From Nocardioides_B sp963709685 (GTDB lineage Bacteria; Actinomycetota; Actinomycetes; Propionibacteriales; Nocardioidaceae): 64,000 bases of DNA. The notes under the pieces are model-generated. The model saw only the letters and a list, made by a program, of their open reading frames with translations. It was not told the DNA's origin and did no database searches. Where the stretch lies: NCBI GenBank assembly GCA_963709685.1, contig CAVPXH010000005.1:62001-126000 (forward strand), written 5' to 3'. Position numbers and translations under genes: made by a program. Below, one piece after another: positions 28,223-37,038 of this stretch (positions within the stretch are counted from its first letter, which is position 1; every line of letters begins with the position of its first letter).

Positions 28223-29311
28223 TCAGGGCAGCCAGATGCCGCGCAGCCTGCCGACCTCGGCCATCCGCCGCTCGGCGAGCCGGTCCGCGGCGACGGCGGG
28301 CGGCACGCCCTCCTCGGTGGCGAGCGCGAACACGCGTCGGCTGGTGTCGAAGATCTTCGCCGCGCGCTGCTTGGCGCGGTCGAAGGAGAACCCCTCCAGC
28401 TCGTCGGCCACCTGGATCAGACCACCGGCGTTGACCATGTAGTCGGGCGCGTAGAGGATCCCACGGTCCTGCAGCTGCTTCTCGATGCCGGGGTGGGCGA
28501 GCTGGTTGTTCGCCGCGCCGCACACCACCGAGGCCCGCAAGGTGGCGACCACGTCGTCGGTCAGCGCGCCGCCGAGGGCGCACGGGGCGTAGACGTCGAG
28601 GTTCTCGTCGACGAGCGCGTCGGTGTCGGGCACGGCGACCACGTCCGGGTGCTCGGTGCGCACGCGCGCGACCGCGTCCTCGTCCACGTCGGTGACCACC
28701 ACGGAGGCCCCGTCCTCGACGAGGTGGCGCACGAGGTGGTGGCCCACCTTGCCTACCCCGGCGACGCCCACCGTGCGGCCGTGCAGGGTGGGCGCGCCCC
28801 AGCTCACCTGGGCCGCGGCGCGCATGCCCTGGAACACGCCGTAGGCGGTGAGCACCGAGGAGTCGCCGGCCCCGCCGTGCGCGACCGTGCGCCCGGTCAC
28901 GTACGCGCACTCCCGGGCGATCTGGTCCATGTCCTCGGAGAAGGTGCCGACGTCGCAGGCGGTGTAGTAGCGCCCGTGCAGGGACTGCACGAACCGGCCG
29001 TAGGCGCGCAGCAGCGCCTCGGTCTTGAGCACGGCCGGGTCGCCGATGATGACCGCCTTGCCCCCTCCGAGGTCTAGTCCAGCCAGGGCGGCCTTGTAGG
29101 CCATCCCCTTGGCCAGGTTGAGTACGTCCTCCAGGGCCTCCTGCTCGGAGGGGTAGGGGTAGAAGCGGGTGCCGCCGAGGGCCGGGCCGAGGGCGGTGGA
29201 GTAGACGGCGATGATCGCCTTGAGGCCGGTGGTCTCGTCGTGGCAGTAGACCACCTGTTCATGGCGTGAGGCCAGGTCAAATACCCCGGTGGGGACGGAG
29301 CTTCCGGTCAC
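28223..29311 (-). CDS. vdh: Valine (branched-chain amino acid) dehydrogenase
   Basis: An NAD-dependent amino acid dehydrogenase of 362 residues in the Leu/Phe/Val branch of the Glu dehydrogenase family. It deaminates branched-chain amino acids to 2-oxo acids, feeding catabolism and acyl precursor supply. Visible: ALGPALGGTRFYPY, the catalytic lysine block MAYKAALAGLDLGGGKAVI, TACDVGTFSEDMD, the Rossmann motif GVAGVGKVGHHLVRHL near residue 182, YAPCALGGALTD and PDYMVNAGGLIQVADE. The start is GTG 29311. The symbol is chosen because Streptomyces vdh occupies the same place between DUF3073 and bldC. A leucine dehydrogenase reading is possible; the two are not separable by eye. Confidence 0.88.
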   Translation of the reverse strand: MTGSSVPTGVFDLASRHEQVVYCHDETTGLKAIIAVYSTALGPALGGTRFYPYPSEQEALEDVLNLAKGMAYKAALAGLDLGGGKAVIIGDPAVLKTEALLRAYGRFVQSLHGRYYTACDVGTFSEDMDQIARECAYVTGRTVAHGGAGDSSVLTAYGVFQGMRAAAQVSWGAPTLHGRTVGVAGVGKVGHHLVRHLVEDGASVVVTDVDEDAVARVRTEHPDVVAVPDTDALVDENLDVYAPCALGGALTDDVVATLRASVVCGAANNQLAHPGIEKQLQDRGILYAPDYMVNAGGLIQVADELEGFSFDRAKQRAAKIFDTSRRVFALATEEGVPPAVAADRLAERRMAEVGRLRGIWLP

Positions 29312-29612
29312 GGTGGTGACCCTTCCGATCGGGCCCGCGGAGGTGGTGCGGGCGGGTGGGACGCGCCCGAGCGGGTGTTTCGAGCGCCTATTCCACCCTA
29401 GAGAACTGCCTCACCGGATGCGACCTAGGTCACGTTCGCCAGGGTCCGTCGGCAGCAAATTCGCCGTCATCCGGAGGGGGCCATATGTGGCTCATCTAGG
29501 CCATTGTCCAGTTTTTCCTGGGGGGCCTACGCTACGAGTGTCACACTGGGGGACAGATGGACGGGACGTTCTCGTTCATTGTGGTACGACAACTGTGAGG
29601 GAGGGTCGCCCA
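29312..29612 (+). promoter_or_regulatory. Intergenic control region of bldC and vdh
   Basis: About 300 bp without a gene, between the divergent starts of vdh and bldC. One plausible housekeeping-type promoter for bldC is TTGTCC (29504-29509), an 18-base spacer and TACGCT (29528-29533), giving a leader of roughly 75 bases. The ribosome site GAGGGAGGG stands 9 bases before the bldC ATG. The half nearer vdh is GC-rich and shows no clear motif. The promoter call is by resemblance only. Confidence 0.4.
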
Positions 29613-29831
29613 ATGAACACGCGGCCACCTGAGTCCGAATCCTTGCTGACGCCTGCCGAGGTCGCGGCCATGTTCCGGGTTGACCCGAAGACGGTCACCC
29701 GCTGGGCCAAAGCCGGCAAGCTCAGCTCGATCAGGACTCTCGGCGGACACCGCCGTTACCGCGAGTCCGAGGTCCGCGACCTGCTGACGGGGATGGTTCC
29801 GGAGCAGCGCCGCGGGGACGACCGGGACTGA
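29613..29831 (+). CDS. bldC: BldC-type MerR-like developmental transcriptional regulator
   Basis: A 72-residue DNA-binding protein, essentially one MerR-like winged-helix domain: ESLLTPAEVAAMFRVDPKTVTRWAKAGKLSSIRTLGGHRRYRESEVRDLL. This is the size and sequence of BldC, which in Streptomyces binds direct repeats cooperatively and holds back the switch from vegetative growth to development; in non-sporulating actinobacteria its targets are not defined. The start is ATG 29613 with GAGGGAGGG upstream. The gene order with vdh and DUF3073 matches other actinobacteria. The transcript ends at a perfect 32-bp palindrome. Confidence 0.93.
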   Translation: MNTRPPESESLLTPAEVAAMFRVDPKTVTRWAKAGKLSSIRTLGGHRRYRESEVRDLLTGMVPEQRRGDDRD

Positions 29832-29908
29832 GCGCCCGGGCACAGCGGCACCAGGCATTGGCGCGCACGCGACGTAGGGGGCTCGTCGCCCAAGGCCGAA
29901 TTGTGAGA

Positions 29909-29940
29909 CGACGTGGCTCCGGCATGCCGGAGCCACGTCG
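29909..29940. terminator. Perfect 32-bp palindrome after bldC, probable bidirectional terminator
   Basis: A fully symmetrical 32-bp sequence with no mismatches: the left half is 29909-29924 (starting CGACGTGGCTCC) and the right half 29925-29940. It folds into a very stable hairpin with a minimal loop and is followed by CCGTCTC. It lies between the convergent bldC and zinc-ribbon membrane protein genes. Confidence 0.7.
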
Positions 29941-29995
29941 CCGTCTCTGAGCCGCGCACCGCGCGGCGCGACGCGTGCTGCGGCGCGCTCAGTGC

Positions 29996-32548
29996 TCAGC
30001 GCAGGTGGCGGACGTACCCCGCGAAGTGGCGTGCCTCGGCCAGGCGGCGCTCCCAGCTGACACCGAGCGCGACGAGCACCGCACCCGCCACCCCGATCAG
30101 CACCCAGCGTGGCACCGCGGTGCCGAGGTACGGCGCCGCCAGGCGCAGCACCTCGAGCAGGCCCACCGCCGCGCCCCACACCAGCGGCGCGCTCCACCGC
30201 AGCCGCACGCCGAGCAGCACCAGGCCGAAGCACGCGGTGCCCAGGAGCAGGGCACGCACCCCGCCGGAGCCCGCCACCGGCTGCGCGAGCACCCACAGCA
30301 GGCTCGGCGCCAGCGCCAGCGCGAGCCCGGCGCTCAGGGCCGGCAGCGTCCCGGAACGACGGTGGCGATGCAGGCGGACCAGGCCGAGCACCAGCAGCGC
30401 GGCCGCCGTGGGCAGGGTGTAGGCCTCCGGCGCGGACACGCCGAGGTCGGCCAGCCGGACCCAGCTGGCCAGGACCAGCAGCGCACCGCCCGGCCAGCCC
30501 AGGAGTCGGCGGTCGGGGCGCAGCAGCGCCATCGCCACCACGGCGGCACCGGCCACGGTCAGGTAGACCGCCGTCCACGTCGCGGTCGCGGCGGCCGGTG
30601 CAGCGAGCACGCCGGCGGCGGCCACCGGCAGCGCGGCGGCGGCCGCACCGGCCTCCGTCCCGGTGCGGGCCGGCGCGGCCGGGGTGGCCCACCACGCCGC
30701 CGGCACGAGCGACCCTCCCAGGCACAGCAGGGCGAGGACGAGCAGGGCGGCCAGCGCCACCACGGTGCGGGAACCGCCGACGAGCGCGCCGACCGTCCAC
30801 GCCTCACCGGCCACGGCGAGCGCCAGCACCAGGCCCGCCGCGGTGGCCGCACCCGGCTGCCGCCCGCGCAGGTGCACCAGGACCGCCAGCGCCAGCACCT
30901 CCGCGAGCAGCGCAGCGGTCAGCGGCGTGCTCACGAGCGCAGCTGCGGTGCCGAGCGCCGTGGCCAGGGTGGCCGACGCGAGCCAGCCCGGGTGCCCGGT
31001 GCGCCACCACGCCGCTCCGGCAGCCATGCCCGCGGCCGCGAGCAGCAGCACCGGCGCTCCGACCGCGACCGGGTACAGTGCGAGCGTCGCCGTCGCGGTG
31101 GCCACCACGAGCCCCGTGCCGAGCCGTACGTCGTGCAGCCGCCGGGTCGCCGCGGCCAGTACCGCGGCCGCCCGTCCCCCGCTGAGCACGGTCGCGGCGA
31201 GCACCAGCACCGCCAGCGGCAGCACCCACGGTGACGGCAGCGTCGGGTCGACCGGGGGGAGCCGGTCGCCGGCGGAGCCGGTCCACGGCTCGCCGACCGT
31301 GACGGCCAGCCGGCGGGCCGCGTCGGCAACCAGCTGCACCGCCAGCCCGGCGGCCGCGACACCACCGACGGCCTGGGTGAGCCCCCCGACGAGTCCCCAC
31401 GGCGCGGGCAGCAGCCGGACGGCCACGGCCGTGACGCCGAGCGCCGCGAGCATGGCGAGGGAGACCGGGGTGGCTGCCTCGTCGAGCGCCGGTCCGAGCG
31501 CGGCCAGCGCCACCAGGGCGTAGCCGAGCGAGGCCGCGGCCACCCGCAGCGGCATCGGCACGGTGCGCAGCAGCGCCGGCGCCGCCACCAGGGCGGCCGC
31601 GACCAGCAGCGGCCACACGTCGAGCCGTCCCCACAGCCGGTCGACGGTCGGCTCGGCGCCCAGCCGCTCGAGACCGGTCCCGGCCAGGAACAGCCAGCTC
31701 GTGGCGGTGACGACGGCGCAGCCGACCGCGGCCACGCGCAGCCGCAGCCGGGTGGCGCCGGCCGTGGCCGCGGCCGAGACGAGGACGGCGATCACGAACG
31801 CGGCCGCCGAGGAGAGGCGGTCGCCGCCGACGATGCCCGCGGCGACCACCCCGATCCCGAGCGCGGCGGCCACCTCGGCGCCGGTCAGCCGGGCCGCCGC
31901 GGTCCGTCGTACCCCCAGCGCCCCGGCGCAGGAGGCGAGCGCCAGCACGGCACCCGCGAGCACCAGGAATCCGGTGGTCGACAGGACGGCCAGCCAACCC
32001 GCGTGACGGGCCCCGACCAGGTCGAGGACCAGCAGCCCGAGCGAAACCAGCGCCAGCGCCTCGGTGGCCGCCCGCAGCCCGCGGCGTGCCACCCAGCCGG
32101 TGAGTGCGGTCGCGACCGCGGTGAAGGCCACCAGCGTCACGGTGCGTCCGGCGACGCCGAGCGCCTGCCAGGCGACCGCGAGGAAGACGAGCGCGGCCAC
32201 GAGCAGGCAGGCGGCGCCGAGGGTGAGCAGGATCCGCGGCACGGACGCGGCGCTGAGCCGAGGGCCGGCGGAGGCGACCGGGTGGGTGGCCGGGCGGCCG
32301 GCCGGGGGCGGGGGCACGGGGACCGGGGGCACCGGGGCGGGACCGGCGGGCGCCGGGGCGGCGGGCGCCCCGGCGGTGCGCGGGTCACGCAGCGTGTGCA
32401 GCAGGTCGTCGGCGCGCGAGAGCGTGAGGAACAGCTCCTGGGCGACCTGGCCGCGCAGCGGCAGGCCACAGTGCGGACACACCGGGGCGCCCCTCGCGAT
32501 CGCGCCGAGGCAGTCGGGACAGCGCCGGGGATCGGCGTAGCGGCTCAT
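29996..32548 (-). CDS. Large multipass membrane protein with N-terminal zinc ribbon
   Basis: An 850-residue protein I do not recognise by function. Residues 9-27 form a zinc-ribbon pattern (CPDC...CPHC). A short helical stretch (QELFLTLSRADDLLHTLRD) and a Pro/Ala-rich linker (about 57-95) follow, and the remaining 750 residues are a long run of about 20 or more Ala/Leu/Val-rich hydrophobic segments with few charged loops. Such zinc-ribbon plus polytopic proteins recur in actinobacteria. No transporter, glycosyltransferase or channel signature is visible. The start is ATG 32548 (MSRYADPRRCPDC), with AAGGAAACG upstream. It is convergent with bldC and divergent from the baeRF gene. Confidence 0.8.
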   Translation of the reverse strand: MSRYADPRRCPDCLGAIARGAPVCPHCGLPLRGQVAQELFLTLSRADDLLHTLRDPRTAGAPAAPAPAGPAPVPPVPVPPPPAGRPATHPVASAGPRLSAASVPRILLTLGAACLLVAALVFLAVAWQALGVAGRTVTLVAFTAVATALTGWVARRGLRAATEALALVSLGLLVLDLVGARHAGWLAVLSTTGFLVLAGAVLALASCAGALGVRRTAAARLTGAEVAAALGIGVVAAGIVGGDRLSSAAAFVIAVLVSAAATAGATRLRLRVAAVGCAVVTATSWLFLAGTGLERLGAEPTVDRLWGRLDVWPLLVAAALVAAPALLRTVPMPLRVAAASLGYALVALAALGPALDEAATPVSLAMLAALGVTAVAVRLLPAPWGLVGGLTQAVGGVAAAGLAVQLVADAARRLAVTVGEPWTGSAGDRLPPVDPTLPSPWVLPLAVLVLAATVLSGGRAAAVLAAATRRLHDVRLGTGLVVATATATLALYPVAVGAPVLLLAAAGMAAGAAWWRTGHPGWLASATLATALGTAAALVSTPLTAALLAEVLALAVLVHLRGRQPGAATAAGLVLALAVAGEAWTVGALVGGSRTVVALAALLVLALLCLGGSLVPAAWWATPAAPARTGTEAGAAAAALPVAAAGVLAAPAAATATWTAVYLTVAGAAVVAMALLRPDRRLLGWPGGALLVLASWVRLADLGVSAPEAYTLPTAAALLVLGLVRLHRHRRSGTLPALSAGLALALAPSLLWVLAQPVAGSGGVRALLLGTACFGLVLLGVRLRWSAPLVWGAAVGLLEVLRLAAPYLGTAVPRWVLIGVAGAVLVALGVSWERRLAEARHFAGYVRHLR

Positions 32549-32710
32549 AGTAGAAGGAAACGTAGTGGCGGTGGGCCGCGCCCAGGGGCGAACGGCTCAC
32601 CTGCTCTGGGTAGGCGTACTCACCCGGCCAACTCGGGCCGGTGGGCCCTGGTCCGGTCCGCAACGCCGCGGGTTGATGGAAGGAAGCTGCCGCCGGTGAG
32701 GAGGACCGCG

Positions 32711-33850
32711 ATGACTGTGTCGCTGGCAACCCTGGACAGGTCGACCGTCCGTGACCTGGTCCGGCCCGTGGAACCCGTGGCCGTGGTGTACCTGGGAGCC
32801 GCCCCGGACGTGGCCAACGAGTACGAGCTGGAGTGGTCCACGCGGTGGGCGCCGATCCTCGAGGGTCTCGAGGGCCGTGGCGTGGACCCGCAGACGATCA
32901 CGGTCCTGGAGAGCGCCGCGCACCGCTTCGCGTCCGCGCGCGCGGTCCGTGGCGCCGCACCCGTGGCCTTGTTCGCGGCCCGGGGGGAGATGCTCGGCGT
33001 CTTCCCGGCGCCGTCCGCGACGTGGCCCGACAGCGTCGCGTTCGCGGCCCCCGCGCACGTGTACCCGCTGCTGGAGTGGGTGCAGCAGCACCCGGCGTAC
33101 GTCGACGTGGTGGTCGACCGCGCCGGCGCGGACCTGCACCTGTACCCGGGCGGGGCGGCACCCGCGATGTCGACGACGGTGTCCGGGCCGGACGACGCCA
33201 TCGAGAGGCCGGTGCCTCCGGGGTTCTTGTCGCAGGGGCGCGCCGCGCGTCGTGCCGAGGACTCGTGGCTGCACAACGCCCGTGCCGTCGCCGCGCGCGT
33301 GCAGCGGGCCGTCGAGGAGGTGGAGGCGCGGCTGCTCGTGGTCTCCGGCGACGTCCGGGCGGTGCAGCTGCTGCTCGAGAACCTGCCGGACCGGGTGGTG
33401 CGCATGGTGGAGGTCCGCCAGGTCAAGGGTGGTCGCTCCGCCGACGGGTCGCAGCAGTCCCGGGCGGCGTCCGCCGTGGCGGCCGTGGCAGCCGCGGCGG
33501 AGCACCAGCGTGAGCGACTGCTCTGGCTCTTCGGCGAGGAGCGGGCTCCCGACGGGCTGGCGGTCGAGGGCGAGGACGCCACTCTCGCCGCGCTCGCCGA
33601 GGGCCGGGTCGGCACGCTGCTGGTGGTCACCCCCGTGGTCGACGACCCGCGCCCGGCCTGGTTCGGCGTGGCCGGCACCGAGGTGGCGCCCGCGGCGCGC
33701 CCCCGGCCGACGTGGTCGCACGTCGGCCGCGGCCCGCTGCTGGACGTCGCGGTGCGTGCCGCGCTGCTCTCCGGGGCGGAGGTCCGGGTGCTGCGCCTGC
33801 GCGACGGGACGCCGGCCGAGGGACTCGGTGGTCTGTGCCGTTACCGCTGA
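32711..33850 (+). CDS. Rv2629-like (baeRF domain) protein, copy A
   Basis: A 379-residue protein resembling the bacterial archaeo-eukaryotic release-factor-like (baeRF) families, related to mycobacterial Rv2629, a dormancy-linked protein. Features: VEPVAVVYLGAAPDVANEYEL, WAPILEGLEGRGVDPQTITVLE, VVVDRAGADLHLY (central strand), PPGFLSQGRAARRAEDSWLHNARAVAARV, LLVVSGDVRAVQLLLENLPDRVVRMVEV and a C-terminal LLDVAVRAALLSGAEVRVL segment. These proteins are thought to act at ribosomes or in translation stress, but no activity is shown. The start is ATG 32711, preceded by GAGGA; the open frame extends far upstream without coding character. A CBS-BON gene follows 130 bp later. A second relative lies at 38-39 kb. 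Confidence 0.75.
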   Translation: MTVSLATLDRSTVRDLVRPVEPVAVVYLGAAPDVANEYELEWSTRWAPILEGLEGRGVDPQTITVLESAAHRFASARAVRGAAPVALFAARGEMLGVFPAPSATWPDSVAFAAPAHVYPLLEWVQQHPAYVDVVVDRAGADLHLYPGGAAPAMSTTVSGPDDAIERPVPPGFLSQGRAARRAEDSWLHNARAVAARVQRAVEEVEARLLVVSGDVRAVQLLLENLPDRVVRMVEVRQVKGGRSADGSQQSRAASAVAAVAAAAEHQRERLLWLFGEERAPDGLAVEGEDATLAALAEGRVGTLLVVTPVVDDPRPAWFGVAGTEVAPAARPRPTWSHVGRGPLLDVAVRAALLSGAEVRVLRLRDGTPAEGLGGLCRYR

Positions 33851-33979
33851 CGCGTCGGCCCGGGACCGAAGTCCCGTCCGATATGACCCACTAGCCCTGT
33901 GCGCGCCTGGTTCCCCCCGCCACGATGGGAGCACCATGCGGCCGCGGTGCGGCCACCATGGGCACTGGAGGAGGCAGCC

Positions 33980-34564
33980 ATGTGGGTGAAGGAAGCGATG
34001 ACGTCGCCGGTGGTGACGGTCACCGAGGAGGTGTCGGTACGCGCGGCGCTGAAGCTGCTCGACCGGCACGCCGTCACGTCGTTGCCGGTGGTCGACGACG
34101 TGGGCCGGGTCGTCGGCATCGTCAGCGAGGCGGACCTGGTGCGTGACGCGGTCCTGCGTGACCAGCGCAAGCGGATGATCCCCCAGGACGTGAAGGACGT
34201 CCCGCCGCCGCGGAGGGTCGGCGACGTGATGACCGCGCACCCGGTCACGGTGACGACCACCGACGATCTCGCCGACGCCGTCGACCTGCTCACCACGACG
34301 ACCGTCAAGAGCCTTCCGGTGCTCGACGGTGGGCGCGTGGTGGGGATGCTCAGCCGACGCGACGTGGTGCGCCTGCTCGCCCGCGACGACGACCGCATCG
34401 AGGCGGAGGTCGCCGAGCTGTTCCGTGCCGAGGAGGTCGACTGGCTCGCCGAGGTCGAGGACGGCGTGGTGCACATCAGCGGACCGGTCGACGACCCGCA
34501 GCGCCGCCTCGCGCAGGCGCTGGCGGGCAGCGTCGCGGGGGTCGTCGCGATCCGGGTCGACTGA
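33980..34564 (+). CDS. CBS-pair protein with C-terminal BON-like segment
   Basis: A 194-residue cytoplasmic protein. Two CBS motifs form a nucleotide-sensing pair: residues 1-60 (VKEAMTSPVVTVTEEVSVRAAL...LPVVDDVGRVVGIVSEADLV) and about 80-135 (VGDVMTAHPVTVTTTDDL...LPVLDGGRVVGMLSRRDVVRLL). The C-terminus (EVAELFRAEEVDWLAEVEDGVVHISGPVDD...VAGVVAIRVD) has the look of a BON domain. Such proteins bind adenine nucleotides and are often stress-induced. The start is ATG 33980 with GGAGGAGG about 8 bases upstream. The next gene starts at GTG 34567, two bases after its stop, so the two are coupled. Confidence 0.88.
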   Translation: MWVKEAMTSPVVTVTEEVSVRAALKLLDRHAVTSLPVVDDVGRVVGIVSEADLVRDAVLRDQRKRMIPQDVKDVPPPRRVGDVMTAHPVTVTTTDDLADAVDLLTTTTVKSLPVLDGGRVVGMLSRRDVVRLLARDDDRIEAEVAELFRAEEVDWLAEVEDGVVHISGPVDDPQRRLAQALAGSVAGVVAIRVD

Positions 34565-34566
34565 CC

Positions 34567-35802
34567 GTGCGGATCACCCACGCCGGGCGGCTCGCCCAGG
34601 TGTTCGCCGAGCTGCCGGAGAACCCGCGGGTGGTGGTCAGCGGCAACGGCGCGACGCCGTGGACGCTGGTCAAGGTGCTCGACGGGTCGCTCGAGCGCTA
34701 CGTGCTGCACCTGCTCAACGGCCAGCCGGGCCTGCCGGACCGGGACGGCGTGACCCTGGAGACCGCGTTCGTCGGCGCGGGGATGCGCAACAGCTCCCGG
34801 CTGGCCTACGTGCCCGCCCGGCTCTCGCTGGTGCCGGTGCTGTACCGCTCCGCCCTGCCTCCGGACGCGGTGGTGGTGCGCACGTCCGTGCCCAGGGACG
34901 GCAAGGTGTCGCTCGGCACGGAGGTGAACGTCCTGCCCGCCGCGGTGGAGGCGGCGCGTGCCCGCGGCGGCGTGGTCGTCGCCCAGCTCGACCCGGGCAC
35001 GCCGTACGTGTTCGGCGACGCGGAGCTCGACCTCGACCGGGTCGACTGGGCCGTCGAGGCCGCCGACCCGCTGGTCACGCTGCCGCCGACGTCGTACGAC
35101 GAGATCGCCGCGCGGATCGCCGAGAAGGTGGCCGCGCGGATCCCCGACGGAGCCACGCTGCAGCTCGGCATCGGCGCGGTGCCCGACGCGGTGCTCGCCG
35201 GCCTGACCGACCGGCGGCGGCTGCGGGTGTGGTCGGAGATGGTCAGTGACGGCGTGATGGCCCTCGAGCGGGGCGGCTGCATGGACCCGGACACGCCGCT
35301 GACCGCGTCGTTCCTGCTCGGCAGCGAGGAGCTCTACGGCTGGGCACACCTCAATCCGCGGCTGCGGCTGCTGCGCACCGAGACCACCAACGATCCCGGA
35401 CGGATCTCCCGGCACGCGGCGATGGTGTCGGTGAACACCGCGCTGCAGGTGGACCTCTACGGTCAGGTGAACGCCTCGCGGGTGCGCGGTGCCATCTACA
35501 GCGGCTTCGGGGGCCAGACCGACTTCATCGTCGGGGCGCTGCACGCCGAACGCGGGCAGGCGCTGATCGCACTGCGCTCGTGGCACCCGCGCGCCCAGCT
35601 GTCCACGGTGGTCCCGATGATCGACGAGCCGCTGACCTCCTTCCAGCCCTCGGCGATCGTCACCGAGCAGGGGACCGCCTGCCTGTTCGGGCGCACCCAG
35701 GAGCAGCAGGCGCGCGAGCTGATGGAGCACGCCGCGCACCCGTCCGTGCGCGAGGAGCTCCTCGAGGAGGCGCGTGCCCTGGGGCTGGTCCCGCGCGCCT
35801 AG
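34567..35802 (+). CDS. Acetyl-CoA hydrolase/CoA-transferase family protein
   Basis: A 411-residue family I CoA-transferase of the acetyl-CoA hydrolase / 4-hydroxybutyrate CoA-transferase group. Blocks: VVVSGNGATPWTLVKVLD, SVPRDGKVSLGTEVNVLPAAVEAA, GDAELDLDRVDWAVEAADPL, TLQLGIGAVPDAVLAGL near residue 198, VWSEMVSDGVMALE, NTALQVDLYGQVNAS, GAIYSGFGGQTDFI and PSAIVTEQGTACLFG. It would move CoA between acetate and another carboxylate or hydrolyse acetyl-CoA; the acceptor is not readable. The start is GTG 34567, two bases after the CBS-BON gene, so a nucleotide sensor and a CoA enzyme are made together. Confidence 0.88.
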   Translation: MRITHAGRLAQVFAELPENPRVVVSGNGATPWTLVKVLDGSLERYVLHLLNGQPGLPDRDGVTLETAFVGAGMRNSSRLAYVPARLSLVPVLYRSALPPDAVVVRTSVPRDGKVSLGTEVNVLPAAVEAARARGGVVVAQLDPGTPYVFGDAELDLDRVDWAVEAADPLVTLPPTSYDEIAARIAEKVAARIPDGATLQLGIGAVPDAVLAGLTDRRRLRVWSEMVSDGVMALERGGCMDPDTPLTASFLLGSEELYGWAHLNPRLRLLRTETTNDPGRISRHAAMVSVNTALQVDLYGQVNASRVRGAIYSGFGGQTDFIVGALHAERGQALIALRSWHPRAQLSTVVPMIDEPLTSFQPSAIVTEQGTACLFGRTQEQQARELMEHAAHPSVREELLEEARALGLVPRA

Positions 35803-35891
35803 GGGCCGAGGCCGGCGTCTTGTCCAGCACCGTCACGGGCGTGTTGTGTGATTTCACCGCCTAAACCCGCACATTCCCTTACCTTCGTTCT

Positions 35892-37031
35892 GTGCTCAGC
35901 AGACTCACCAGATCACAGGCGCCACACCGGCACCCGCGCGCCCGTGTCGGCGCCCTGGTGGCGTCAGCGGTGGCCGCCACCGTGCTGCTCCCGGCGGCGA
36001 CAGCCACGGCCGCCGACCCGACGGGTTCCTCCGCATCCTCGGCAGCCGCGACCTCGGACCCGTCGAGCCCGGCCGGTGACGGCGTGCTGACCGACCTGAC
36101 CGTCGCGTCGTTCAACGTGCTGGGCGGCAGCCACACGCGGAACAGTCGCCGCTACGCCACCGGCGTGCAGCGGATGGGTGGCGCGCTCCGGCTGCTGGCA
36201 CGCCACGACGTGGACGTCGTCGGTTTCCAGGAGCTGCAGGGTGACCAGCGCACGGCCTTCCTGGCGGGCACCGCCGGCACCTTCTCGCTGTACTCGCCCA
36301 ACAAGGTGCGCTACGACGGGACGCCGATTCCCGGCACGCTGGACCCGGACAACTCCATCGCCTGGGACGCCGCGCAGTGGCAGCTGGTCTACGCCACCCA
36401 GGTCACGATCCCCTACTTCAACGGGCGGCTGCGGGGGATGCCGCTGATCCTGCTGCGCAACGTGCAGACCGGGATGGCGGCCTGGTTCGCCGACTTCCAC
36501 GCGCCGGCCACGAACCCGCGCCACCGCGGTCAGGACGGCTACCGGGCGGAGGCGATCCGCAGCATCGCCGAGCTCGGCGATCAGCTGAGACGCACCAGCT
36601 ACCCGCTGTTCATCACCGGCGACATGAACGAGCGGGCGGACGCCTTCTGCCCGATCGTCGGCGACGGGCACCTGCGTGCCGCGCGCGGGGGCTACGTGCG
36701 CCGCGGGGTCTGCAACCCCAAGCATCCCTGGTTCGTGGACTGGGTGTTCACCCATCGCAAGGTGCGCGTCACCGGGTACACCGAGGACCACTCCCGCCTG
36801 GACAAGCGCATCACCGACCACCCGGTGATCGCGGCCGACATGGAGATCGACCCTGCGAACTTCCCGTACGCGACGCTGCCCGCCTCGCCGTACGGCTACT
36901 TCCCGGTGACCGGGGTGCTGGCGGGCCCCGGGAGCGAGCTCGGAAGCGATCCCGGCGGCAGCACCACCGACCCCGGGAGCGACCCGGGCGCCGCCCCCAC
37001 GACCGGCAGCGGCGTCGGCACGACGCCCTGA
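35892..37031 (+). CDS. Secreted endonuclease/exonuclease/phosphatase (EEP) family protein
   Basis: A 379-residue exported protein. The N-terminus (residues about 15-42: ARVGALVASAVAATVLLPAATATAA) is a signal peptide, followed by a Ser/Ala linker. The EEP fold starts at LTVASFNVLGG. Metal and catalytic residues are in VVGFQELQ (Glu), WFADFHAPATNPRHRGQ, LFITGDMNERADAF (Asp/Asn), WFVDWVFTH and DHPVIAADM (Asp/His). The family includes extracellular nucleases and phosphodiesterases. A Gly/Ser/Pro tail of about 50 residues (from about 328) ends the protein with no anchor. The start is GTG 35892. It ends 7 bases before the convergent SDR gene, with no obvious terminator. Confidence 0.87.
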   Translation: MLSRLTRSQAPHRHPRARVGALVASAVAATVLLPAATATAADPTGSSASSAAATSDPSSPAGDGVLTDLTVASFNVLGGSHTRNSRRYATGVQRMGGALRLLARHDVDVVGFQELQGDQRTAFLAGTAGTFSLYSPNKVRYDGTPIPGTLDPDNSIAWDAAQWQLVYATQVTIPYFNGRLRGMPLILLRNVQTGMAAWFADFHAPATNPRHRGQDGYRAEAIRSIAELGDQLRRTSYPLFITGDMNERADAFCPIVGDGHLRAARGGYVRRGVCNPKHPWFVDWVFTHRKVRVTGYTEDHSRLDKRITDHPVIAADMEIDPANFPYATLPASPYGYFPVTGVLAGPGSELGSDPGGSTTDPGSDPGAAPTTGSGVGTTP

Positions 37032-37038
37032 CCCGCGG

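Noticed and set aside
32003..32710. Long N-terminal extension of baeRF copy A
   Set aside because: The open frame runs over the opposite-strand membrane gene and is Arg/Gly-rich; ATG 32711 with GAGGA upstream begins the family sequence.
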